Positions 36,318-43,786 of a stretch of 64,000 nt of DNA are shown here, one piece after another. The stretch's first letter is position 1, and the number at the start of each line of letters is the position of its first letter. Origin of the DNA: Gallaecimonas pentaromativorans (GTDB lineage: Bacteria > Pseudomonadota > Gammaproteobacteria > Enterobacterales > Gallaecimonadaceae); the NCBI RefSeq assembly GCF_003751625.1, contig NZ_RJUL01000002.1, positions 62,001 through 126,000 of the forward strand, written 5' to 3'. The notes under the pieces are model-generated. The model searched no databases and was not told the origin of the DNA. It saw only the letters and a program-made list of their open reading frames with translations. Made by a program: the position numbers and the translations under genes.

Positions 36318-37451
36318 ATGCCCTCTGTTACCCCCAGAGTAGCCTCGCAGTTAGCTCTACTGACATACGACATTGAATCGGCAGACCGTTATGGTAACTA
36401 CCGCTTTACCGTACCTCCCGAAACGGCTCGTGCATTTGAGATAGACGCTAACCCTGTACTGGGGCAGTCAGGTTTTGCACTTCTTCGCAAAAAGCTGGGA
36501 TTTTGCCTGGTTGGCAAAGGCATTGGAGCCTATGAGGGCGACCATGTGATTGCCCTGCGTGGCACCAACCCTGGCAACATAGTTGACGTACTCACCGATC
36601 TTAATATCGGCGTAACCACTGCTGAGAATGGCTCATTGGCACATTATGGTTTTGTGCATACTTTTGATTCTTTCAAGGCCACCTTGAAGTCGTATTTAGA
36701 TAAAAATCCTGGCCGAGGCACCATCCATTGTATTGGCCACAGCTTGGGCGGTGCCCTTGCTACCCTGACAGCCGATTGGGCAAAAAAAGAATATCGTCGC
36801 AAGGTAAAACTCTACACTTTTGGTTGTCCAAGAGTTGGCTATTCAGGCTTTGCCCGTAATGTGACTGCCAATATTGATAAAATTTATCGTTGTACTCACG
36901 GTGCCGATCCTATTACGAAGGTGCCTCTGTGGCCCTTTTATCATACGCCCTATCAAGGTAGTGAATACCGATTAGACGGCTCTACCGGCTTTCGTGGTGC
37001 CGCTCATAAAATGGCCGCCGACGGTGTGCCGGGCTACCTCAACACCGCCAATAAGAGTGATTGGGATAGTGTAAAGATAGAGGCGGATAATTTTTTAAGC
37101 CGTCCAGTACAGCTTAATTACGAGAACCGTTATCAAGCCTTTTGTAGCGGCACATGGTCAGACAAGATCTCCGCCTTTTTGTTGCAAATACTGAAAGCTG
37201 CGGGTGTTACTTTCCAGTTTGCTTTAACCTCTGGCTTCTCAATTTATGATTTCCTTGCTCAACGCCTAGAAGATATTGCCAAGCTGTCAGCCAAATTTGC
37301 AAAAGATGTAAAAGCCCTACTTGGTCATATGTTGGCATTTGCTGGCCGCTTCGTGGATATCACTATCGAATTCACCAGCAAATTTATCCGTTGGGTGTTC
37401 GACATTATGCTCAAATCTCTTGGCCGTTTGGTCAAGCAAGCTCTGAAATAA
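36318..37451 (+). CDS. Class 3 lipase, possible toxic effector
   Basis: 377 residues with strong AAGGAG start context. Class 3 alpha/beta-hydrolase: 'VIALRGTNPGNIVDVLTDLNIG' (oxyanion block), nucleophile elbow 'IGHSLGGALATL' with Ser142, acid in 'HGADPITKVPL', and a late His in 'GAAHKMAADGVPGY'. No signal peptide. The C-terminal 130 residues are amphipathic/hydrophobic helices ('ILKAAGVTFQFAL', 'FVDITIEFTSKFIRWVFDIML'). Signal-less lipases beside a small membrane-anchored protein are often type VI secretion phospholipase effectors; that use here is inference, as no T6SS genes are in view. Confidence 0.85.
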   Translation: MPSVTPRVASQLALLTYDIESADRYGNYRFTVPPETARAFEIDANPVLGQSGFALLRKKLGFCLVGKGIGAYEGDHVIALRGTNPGNIVDVLTDLNIGVTTAENGSLAHYGFVHTFDSFKATLKSYLDKNPGRGTIHCIGHSLGGALATLTADWAKKEYRRKVKLYTFGCPRVGYSGFARNVTANIDKIYRCTHGADPITKVPLWPFYHTPYQGSEYRLDGSTGFRGAAHKMAADGVPGYLNTANKSDWDSVKIEADNFLSRPVQLNYENRYQAFCSGTWSDKISAFLLQILKAAGVTFQFALTSGFSIYDFLAQRLEDIAKLSAKFAKDVKALLGHMLAFAGRFVDITIEFTSKFIRWVFDIMLKSLGRLVKQALK

Positions 37452-37524
37452 CCACAATAAAAAGAGTATCTACCCGCCTGATAGCCAGTGGCGGTGACCA
37501 GGGCGCCCCGTCTTATAAATGCGA

Positions 37525-37865
37525 GCTGGGGCCAACGCGCGCCCAGCTTTTTGGGCGGCGCCCTGCAAACTGCCGCAGGGGTGGCCGGTGGCGTGGTGAT
37601 TGGCGACATGCTGATGAACATGTTCAGCCACCACAACCCCACCGAAATTGTCGATATCATCGATGAAAGGCCCGCAAGCGACCCCAGCGCCGCCAATAAC
37701 CTGGGCGGCAACGACGCCGCCACCGACCCTGGCAACAGCGGCTTTGACAACAGCTCCGACGGCTTTCAAAACCAGGATAACGGCGTTGGCCAAGACAACG
37801 GTTTTGGGAACGACGACTACGGCAACGACGACTTCGGCGGTTTTGACGACGACAGCTTCTTCTAA
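37525..37865 (+). pseudogene. Duplicated 3' end of DUF2076 (5' truncated)
   Basis: Encodes the last 113 residues of the DUF2076 protein, from 'SWGQRAPSFLGGALQTAAG' to the 'DDDSFF' end and the TAA, in frame, but lacks the N-terminal domain. An ATG at 37488 would give a 125-residue fusion with a few unrelated residues; no good ribosome site supports it. Reading frame still intact, so the duplication is recent or the tail is constrained. Confidence 0.85.
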
Positions 37866-37965
37866 CCCCTTCCCCAAAGGCAGCCCAGGCTGCCTTTTTC
37901 ATACCCTGCTCTTTTCCCCTGTTTACCACACCACTTCAATGGGTTAGCTTATTCAAGCGCAAGGC
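37525..37965. repeat. 441-bp direct repeat, copy 2
   Basis: Second copy of 35167-35607, same length, containing the truncated DUF2076 end and the terminator at 37877-37901. The junction at 37525 follows AT-rich lipase-module DNA directly. Confidence 0.93.
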
Positions 37966-38548
37966 ATATATGGTCGTTTTATTTGGGCATGTGCCAAGCA
38001 AAGCGCCATGTAGGGAAGACGGGGACAAGTGATAACAAGGACGCTATCAGCATGTGGGGGCTGTAACCCAGGGGCGGTAGCGTGTCTTGGATGTGTCTGG
38101 CGGCACGACTGATTGTTAGCGGGGGCGCCCAGCAGGCACGGTACTTTTACTCGGCCCATCTTTGGGCCTAGCCCTAACGGGCCATCGTCGCAGCACGCCG
38201 ATATTCAAAATCGTTCCAGACGCTTTTGTGAGGACAAAAGTACCCAAAACCCAGCCCCACGCTTCGCTTTTCCTTCGCCTCTGGTCGTTCTCAGGACATC
38301 GGGCTCGTTTATCTCGGCCAGAGATAGTTAACTCACTCAGAATAAGTGATTTATCAGATGGTCCGACTTCAACATAAGACGCCGGTCCGATTAGCAAAAG
38401 GAGCCAGCGCGTTTTTTGCGCAGCCGCTTTGAAAGGGACTGATACATTCGTCCTGTAAAAGAACGAATTGCACTTATTCGGAACAGTGGCCTAATGATTG
38501 AAAACGAGCCGGCTTCATAACTATTGTTATATTTCATAGAGGTTTAGC
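37966..38548 (+). other. 583-base non-coding leader of the reverse transcriptase gene
   Basis: No credible gene on either strand. The left half (to about 38330) is GC-rich; the right half is AT-rich and contains several short hairpins: TCACT/AGTGA near 38330-38347, GCGC-T6-GCGC at 38407-38421, ATTCGT/ACGAAT at 38446-38468, and ATAAC/GTTAT at 38517-38530, plus a GGTCCGA direct repeat (38360 and 38384). Defence RTs such as DRT2 and DRT9 carry a template RNA here, so a structured RNA is possible. Not demonstrated. Confidence 0.45.
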
Positions 38549-40126
38549 TTGAATATCGACAAAGCTATCGAATTGGCACTGGAGAATGTCCGAAAAGAAG
38601 GGCTTACGGATATTTTTCCCACACCTTTCGAGGTGTCACTGCTGAAGAATGAACAGTTTCGGGCATTTTTATCTACTCAGGTTAAGTCTCGAATAAATTC
38701 AAACTCTTTGTCTGGCTTGAAGGTGCATCCAATTAGTCACGTCCTTTTTCCGAAGAAGGATGCCTATGACTTTCGTCGCGCAGCTCTAATTCAACCTGTC
38801 GATACAATCGCATATCTCGCACTAGTCCTGATGTACGCTGATGTTATCGAAAAAAATCGTATAGAAAAACGAAATAAGGTTGTCTTTTCATACAGATTTA
38901 AACCCAAGGGCGGCTACCTATTCGATCCGAAATTCAACTACACATCTTTTCAAGCACATGTTGCAGATCGGCAAAAAAGCCGTAGGGCAAAAGTTCTTGT
39001 TAAATGTGATATTTCAAATTTTTATGATCGACTTAATCTTCATCGGCTTGAATCAACACTGCTAAGCCTTCCCATTGATACTAAGCTTGTTAAGCTAACT
39101 AACGAATTACTGTCGTTTTGGGCAAATCGAGATTCATACAGTCTGCCAATTGGCGGCAACGCAAGTAGAATATTAGCCGAAGCTTCTTTGATCGCAGTAG
39201 ATGACTATTTACGGTCGTTAAAAGTAAAATTTTGCAGGTTTGTAGATGATTATCGTCTTTTTGCCCCTGACGCGAAAACGGCCCATGCTTGGTTAACCAT
39301 TCTAGTAGAAAGGTTATATTTAGAGGGGCTAACTGTAAATCCATCAAAAACGGTTATCGAAGATGTTTCGAAAAAAACGAGATCTTCATTTGCTATCGCC
39401 GAGGAAGCTAGGCAGGTTGCCAATGAATTGCGTCAAGGGCGCATAATTGTCGGTTATTCTGGAACTATTCCTACAAAATTCAGAGAGCTATCTGATCGAG
39501 AAACTACAGAATTAAAAGAGGCAGCAACCGAAGAATTAGAAGGGAAAATTACAAAAAACCAGATCTTGCAGCCTGATGATGTTAGAAGATTCCTCCGAAT
39601 TGTTGTTGCTAGCGGTGACTACAGTAAATTATTCTTATATCAATCATTGGTTGAAAAGTTTCCTCAGTTTACTCCCTTGCTTATCGACCTTCTTATCAAA
39701 AAAGAGAACCTTATTCCTGACATACTAAAAGAATCAATAAAAACATATTTCTCTGATGTATTGTCAGAAGGTGTTAAATATCCGGAGTACATGCTGATTT
39801 CTATAGTTAGGCTTTTGGGTACAAAAGGGTTTTCAAATACTGCTGCGTTAATGGAGTTGTTTCGCAGCTTAAGAAGAAATTCTGGGGCTTATATTGGCCG
39901 CGCGGTGTTAGATGCTCTTTCCGGAAACACAATAAGAACCGATGTGCTGGAAATAAGGCAATACTACCCGAGGGCTGATCTGTGGGAGAAAAGGGCGATT
40001 ATTCGAATAGTTGATTCCACACTTCCCGAGGAAGAAAAGCGTCCTTGGCTCAAGAACGTGAAAGTACATACATCTGAAGACTATTTTGCCATTGAGTCGT
40101 TCGATCCGAAGAAGGCAAAAAAATGA
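38549..40126 (+). CDS. Reverse transcriptase of the UG/Abi (defence-associated) lineage
   Basis: 525 residues. TTG start behind AGAGG. RT palm motifs: 'VKCDISNFYDRL' with Asp154, 'SLPIGGNASRILAEASL', and 'FCRFVDDYRLF' with the catalytic FVDD at 231-234, followed by 'GLTVNPSKT'. No group II intron maturase, X or HNH domain and no integrase. The C-terminal 190 residues are helical repeats ('RADLWEKRAIIRIVDSTLPEEEKRPWLKNVK'), as in the alpha-repeat domain of class 1 UG and Abi RTs, which protect against phage. Subtype not assignable by eye. AT-rich compared with the chromosome, long non-coding leader. Confidence 0.85.
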   Translation: MNIDKAIELALENVRKEGLTDIFPTPFEVSLLKNEQFRAFLSTQVKSRINSNSLSGLKVHPISHVLFPKKDAYDFRRAALIQPVDTIAYLALVLMYADVIEKNRIEKRNKVVFSYRFKPKGGYLFDPKFNYTSFQAHVADRQKSRRAKVLVKCDISNFYDRLNLHRLESTLLSLPIDTKLVKLTNELLSFWANRDSYSLPIGGNASRILAEASLIAVDDYLRSLKVKFCRFVDDYRLFAPDAKTAHAWLTILVERLYLEGLTVNPSKTVIEDVSKKTRSSFAIAEEARQVANELRQGRIIVGYSGTIPTKFRELSDRETTELKEAATEELEGKITKNQILQPDDVRRFLRIVVASGDYSKLFLYQSLVEKFPQFTPLLIDLLIKKENLIPDILKESIKTYFSDVLSEGVKYPEYMLISIVRLLGTKGFSNTAALMELFRSLRRNSGAYIGRAVLDALSGNTIRTDVLEIRQYYPRADLWEKRAIIRIVDSTLPEEEKRPWLKNVKVHTSEDYFAIESFDPKKAKK

Positions 40127-40146
40127 AAGAAAAAGAAAGGACATCC

Positions 40147-40181
40147 ATCTTCTATCTTCTATCTTCTATCTTCTATCTTCT
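40147..40181. repeat. Perfect 5 x 7-bp tandem repeat (ATCTTCT)
   Basis: Five exact copies of ATCTTCT in a row, 20 bases after the RT stop codon. Pyrimidine-rich on the plus strand. Such perfect heptamer runs are rare in bacteria outside contingency loci, and this one is not inside a gene. Confidence 0.95.
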
Positions 40182-40408
40182 GAGTGTTGAAGCATAAGGA
40201 TTTACTTATCATCCGATGTGATGATAACGAGCGCATGTCTCGCATAAAAAAGACCGCTCGCTTTTGTGGTGCCTTTCTTGGTGTTTACAAACTATCTAAA
40301 GGAGGATCAGTAGGTTAATCTTTTAATGCCGACTGATCATATGAGTGAAAGCGAGCACGTTCGCTAATAAAACTGTTATACGCATATCAAATGTCGGAGT
40401 AATAAATC

Positions 40409-40822
40409 ATGGGAGTATATTTGCAAAATATATCTCAACTAAGTTTTTGGCTAACTGTTTTTACAACTGCAACATTCGGTATATTTTTAAAATGGTTTTT
40501 TATTCACGTAAAAGATTCATTCTTAAATATGATCAAGCGAATAAAAATTAAAGAGTTAAAAAAAATTAAAAGCATTAGGTTTAATTACAGTGCAGTTACT
40601 TACCAAATTTCTAAAACACATAGCTTAATGCTTCTTTTTTCTGGCTTATGCATATTGTATTTTTACATTCTGGGAAGTTCCCAAAATAACAGTGCAAGTG
40701 TGATAGTGATTTTAATAAAAACACTGCCATTGTATATTATTGAAATTTGGTATATTAACCAAATTTCCTTTACCAAAAAGCTAATGGTTAAAGTTGGTAA
40801 AATACGTATAGCTAAGCGCTGA
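40409..40822 (+). CDS. Small two- to three-helix membrane protein, unknown
   Basis: 137 residues, very AT-rich. Hydrophobic segments at about 10-29 ('LSFWLTVFTTATFGIFLKWFF'), 72-88 ('LMLLFSGLCILYFYILG') and 96-112 ('ASVIVILIKTLPLYIIEIWYI'), with a basic stretch between the first two. No recognised family. The start follows 'ggagtaataaatc'. About 280 bases after the RT gene and on the same strand; it could be an effector of the RT system or an unrelated passenger. Confidence 0.6.
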   Translation: MGVYLQNISQLSFWLTVFTTATFGIFLKWFFIHVKDSFLNMIKRIKIKELKKIKSIRFNYSAVTYQISKTHSLMLLFSGLCILYFYILGSSQNNSASVIVILIKTLPLYIIEIWYINQISFTKKLMVKVGKIRIAKR

Positions 40823-40866
40823 AAATACGGACAAAAAAGCTGATTTGTGCTCGTTCCTCGCAAAAT

Positions 40867-41146
40867 TTAGCCAATAATTTTATGCCGTTTAACGCGGCGC
40901 TGGGGGATCCCCTCATAAATCCACCCTGCCAGCCTGATGTACCCAGAGAATATAGTGGCGTATTGCCCAGTGGATTTGCTTGGCCGAGATAGCGTAATCG
41001 TTCGGTCTTTTCCGCACTTCACGGCCCAAGCGCAGCAGCGATAATACCGGTCGGTGGCGCAAGGTATTGCGCCTGAAAAAATAACACGGGACACCCATCT
41101 TCTGAGCAACCAAAAGTCTAAATAGCTGTGCCGAATAGTAGATCAC
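40867..41146 (-). other. Degraded or orphan coding-like segment
   Basis: Two overlapping minus-strand frames, the longer reading 'MIYYSAQLFRLLVAQKMGVPCYFFRRNTL' as far as 'HYILWVHQAGRVDL'. GC is clearly higher than in the flanking AT-rich genes. I recognise no family and see no ribosome site, so it may be a relic of a larger gene or mobile element. The remaining stretch 41147-41388 holds no gene; it is AT-rich leader DNA for the next frame. Confidence 0.3.
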
Positions 41147-41388
41147 CTTGGGCAGCCTACGAAGCCCCTGTTTTCGCGGGCTGTAGCGATATAGGGTGGC
41201 TCACAATTAGGAACAGTTATTTAGCTCTTCACATTGCATCGACAGTGCGGTATTCATCAGCCTTAGAAGGTATTTCCTTCATCCGGCAGCGTGTTTTTCT
41301 ATTAAGGATACTTTTATTTTTACAGCCACTTAAAAAACTACATAGCAGTTTTATCGGGTGAAAATCAACTAAAAAATGTGGGAACGAA

Positions 41389-42129
41389 ATGACCATTTTG
41401 ACAACTCCAGAGCTTGCTGAAAAATTGGCAGGTGGAGATTCTTATATTCGAACAAAGGACAAGATCGTGAAAGGTTTAGCTATTACCACAGAGCTAAACC
41501 CCGAAGCACCTGAAATTATTGTTGTGGGAGATGGCACTCGTATCAAAGCAAATGCCAGGTTATTTTTAGAACAACAAGAATATGTACCTGTTTATCTGAA
41601 GCAGGCTGTGAATGCTTGGAAGTTCTTGGGAAAATATAAGGCAGATAGATATTCTCAAGATCCAAAAGTCATCGAAAAGCACCGACAGCATCGCCCAACT
41701 GAAAAAGTAGACGGGATACTATTTCTTTCTGCTGAGGTTAGTTATGAAGTCGATGTAACATCCGGCCGTTTTCCTGATCCAGAGAAACGTAAAAAGGTTG
41801 AGCTTGCAGCGATTGAGCATGTCGTAACCCACTATGAGAGCCAGGGTTATTCTGTCTCTGACCGCCAGAGTGACAATTGCGGTTATGACTTGTTTGTCGA
41901 AAAGGGTAAAACTGTTCTAAAAGTTGAAGTCAAAGGTACATCACTTGATGAGCAACGCTTTTTCCTTTCCAGAAATGAGCGCGTAAAGTCAGTTGATCCA
42001 CAGTGGCGTTTAGCTATTGTTTCGAATGCTTTAGATAGTCCAGAGTTATCCGTATATAACACTGAAGAAATGGAAAAGGCTTTCGATTTCGAGCCTTTAT
42101 GCTGGGAATGTAGAAAACCGAAAACATAA
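41389..42129 (+). CDS. DUF3883 domain protein, nuclease-like
   Basis: 246 residues. The C-terminal half has the DUF3883 core: 'AIEHVVTHYESQGYSVSDRQSDNCGYDLFVEKG' then 'LKVEVKGTS' and 'FFLSRNE'. Asp167 and Glu180-x-Lys182 have the spacing of a PD-(D/E)xK nuclease, the fold used by many restriction and defence enzymes. The N-terminal 100 residues are of unknown type, and the last ones hold a CxxC ('CWECRK'). AT-rich, last gene of the accessory region. A DNA-targeting defence role is inferred from family habits, not shown. Confidence 0.75.
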   Translation: MTILTTPELAEKLAGGDSYIRTKDKIVKGLAITTELNPEAPEIIVVGDGTRIKANARLFLEQQEYVPVYLKQAVNAWKFLGKYKADRYSQDPKVIEKHRQHRPTEKVDGILFLSAEVSYEVDVTSGRFPDPEKRKKVELAAIEHVVTHYESQGYSVSDRQSDNCGYDLFVEKGKTVLKVEVKGTSLDEQRFFLSRNERVKSVDPQWRLAIVSNALDSPELSVYNTEEMEKAFDFEPLCWECRKPKT

Positions 42130-42312
42130 CAATCGCATTAAGGGTGGACTGGACCTTACCCGCTTCACCAAACACGCATCACTCACTCACTGAGAGTAAG
42201 TCGCTGCCCGTCTATAAAAAACCCAGCAACACACCCTTAAACTCAACAATTTGGTAAGCACGGTTTTTTAAATCACTGCAGACCTAAACTGAAATTGGCC
42301 AAGGCAGACATA

Positions 42313-42339
42313 AGAAAGCCCCTTTACGGGGCTTTTTTA
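42313..42339. terminator. Terminator at the right edge of the accessory region
   Basis: AAAGCCCC/GGGGCTTT hairpin with T-run, placed at the 3' end of the convergent periplasmic protein gene. The 180 bases before it contain no gene. Confidence 0.8.
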
Positions 42340-42340
42340 T

Positions 42341-42877
42341 TTACCGGCTACCTACCGGCACCATGATGTGGGCGTAGGGGGTGCCCTTCCACATCACATA
42401 GGGGCCGCCGTTTGCCGGATCTGTGGGTAGGGCGTCCAGCATGGCCTTGTCAGGGGTGATGATCATCAGGTGCGGCCCTTCCTTGATCCATTGATTGTCG
42501 GCCGTTGGCCCTTCGGCGAAAGGGTCGGTGTTACTGGCACCGCCGTCACCGGCCAGCATGTAGGAAATGCCGATGGCTTTGGCGGTAAAGGGCTTTTTAT
42601 TCATCCAGGCGTCCGCCCATTCCATCCAGGGGGCGTCCATGCACATGGGGGCGGTTCCCTGCAATTGCGGCGGCGTGGGGAAGCAGGTGTAGCCGCTATC
42701 TCCCTTTTGCAGCACGTTTTTGTTCCAATCCACCACCGTGACCTTATCGCGAAGGGTGGGCGGCGCCGCGCTAAGGGCGTCTTGCAGTAGGCTGGCGCTG
42801 TCGTCGCCGGCATAAACCGGCAGCAGACAACCACTGGCGACCAGGGTGGAAGTAAGCAAAATCATTTTAGTATTCAT
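42341..42877 (-). CDS. Periplasmic protein of unknown function
   Basis: 178 residues with signal peptide 'MNTKMILLTSTLVASGCLLPVYAGDD'. The mature protein contains 'VTVVDWNKNVLQKGDSGYTCFPTPP', 'MCMDAPWMEWADAWMNKKPF', 'AIGISYMLAGDGGASNTDPFAEGPT', 'WIKEGPHLMIITPD' and 'GGPYVMWKGTPYAHIMVPV'. I recall similar uncharacterised exported proteins in proteobacteria but no function. Three Cys in the mature part could form disulfides. First high-GC gene after the accessory region. Confidence 0.75.
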   Translation of the reverse strand: MNTKMILLTSTLVASGCLLPVYAGDDSASLLQDALSAAPPTLRDKVTVVDWNKNVLQKGDSGYTCFPTPPQLQGTAPMCMDAPWMEWADAWMNKKPFTAKAIGISYMLAGDGGASNTDPFAEGPTADNQWIKEGPHLMIITPDKAMLDALPTDPANGGPYVMWKGTPYAHIMVPVGSR

Positions 42878-43076
42878 GGTGTTGCCCCAATTATTCCAAC
42901 CGGAAAATGGCGCAACTAAGTGTAGTTAAGGAAATTTTAGCGATTTATAATATAAGCCTTCTAGCGCGCCGCTTTTTAGCGCAGAAGCCTCTATTGACTG
43001 GTCGCCTTTCACCCCTTTGCCGCTGGCTCCCCCCTACACTCAACCCGCTATGCTTGGCTCAGATTTGGTGACATTT

Positions 43077-43496
43077 ATGGATTCTCTCAAAATGCCCTCA
43101 TTACTGACGCTACAAGGCAGCTGTCTGTGCGGCGCCATTGGCTTTGAGGCAAAAGGCGCCTTCACCGGCTTTTATCTTTGCCATTGCCAGCATTGCCAAA
43201 AAGACACCGGCTCGGCCCATGGCGCAAACGTGTTTTTGGAGGGTGCCACCATAGAGTGGCTAAAAGGCGTGGCGGCGCTCACCACTTATACCCTGCCCGG
43301 CACTCGCCACAGCAAAAGCTTCTGCCAGCATTGCGGCTCGGCGCTCCCCACCCTTAATGGCAGTGATTTACGGGTACCTGCCGGTTGTTTGGATAAGGCC
43401 CCGCCCCTTACCCCCAGCGCCCATCTTTTTACCGCCAGCATGGCTCAATGGGAGCCGGCCCTTGGCGACATACCGCGCTTTAAGGCGCTGCCTTAA
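43077..43496 (+). CDS. GFA family (glutathione-dependent formaldehyde-activating-like) protein
   Basis: 139 residues. Zinc-binding cysteines in the GFA pattern: 'GSCLCGAIGFEA', 'CHCQHCQKDTGS' and 'FCQHCGSALP'. Most family members are not true formaldehyde enzymes, so the reaction is uncertain. The start is ambiguous: the ATG at 43077 gives 'MDSLKMPSLLTLQGSC'; upstream in-frame ATGs lie in promoter-like DNA. Confidence 0.8.
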   Translation: MDSLKMPSLLTLQGSCLCGAIGFEAKGAFTGFYLCHCQHCQKDTGSAHGANVFLEGATIEWLKGVAALTTYTLPGTRHSKSFCQHCGSALPTLNGSDLRVPAGCLDKAPPLTPSAHLFTASMAQWEPALGDIPRFKALP

Positions 43497-43570
43497 TAGG
43501 GCGCGGCCCGCCTTGCATTTCACGGCCCATCTACGGTTAGATAACAAAAACGCTAATCCAAGGGTTTGTT

Positions 43571-43786
43571 ATGGCAATCAACGCGACGCTTCTTGGCCAG
43601 TTTCTGGCGGTATTCGTTCTGGTGATGGGAGTGCTCTGCTACTGGGTTGCCCGTGGCAAGGTTAAAAACCCGGTGGTTGCTGGAATCCTTGGGGCCATTG
43701 CATCGGTATTACCGGCCGCTGGCCTGGTGTATTTGGCCATCTTATTGTTCAAAAAAGACCTGCCCCGCGCTGAGGCTGCCCAATGA
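43571..43786 (+). CDS. Small two-helix membrane protein
   Basis: 71 residues with two hydrophobic helices (about 7-26 and 37-60: 'LLGQFLAVFVLVMGVLCYWVA', 'VVAGILGAIASVLPAAGLVYLAILLF') and a charged C-terminus. Unknown role. Its TGA overlaps the racemase ATG as ATGA, so the two are coupled in one operon. Confidence 0.7.
   Translation: MAINATLLGQFLAVFVLVMGVLCYWVARGKVKNPVVAGILGAIASVLPAAGLVYLAILLFKKDLPRAEAAQ

Noticed and set aside
37391-37666. Plus-strand frame spanning the lipase end and the second repeat
   Set aside because: Out of frame with both the lipase and the DUF2076 remnant; crosses the repeat junction.
37953-38159. Minus-strand 68-codon frame after the second repeat
   Set aside because: It starts in non-coding DNA, has no ribosome site or motif, and runs into the repeat.
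38549-40126. Group II intron or retron assignment of the RT
   Set aside because: No maturase, HNH or domain V/VI-like RNA was found, and the retron-type NAxxH and VTG signatures are not visible; the helical-repeat C-terminus fits UG/Abi RTs better.
40147-40181. CRISPR-like repeat
   Set aside because: The units are 7 bases with no spacers, so it is a simple tandem repeat.
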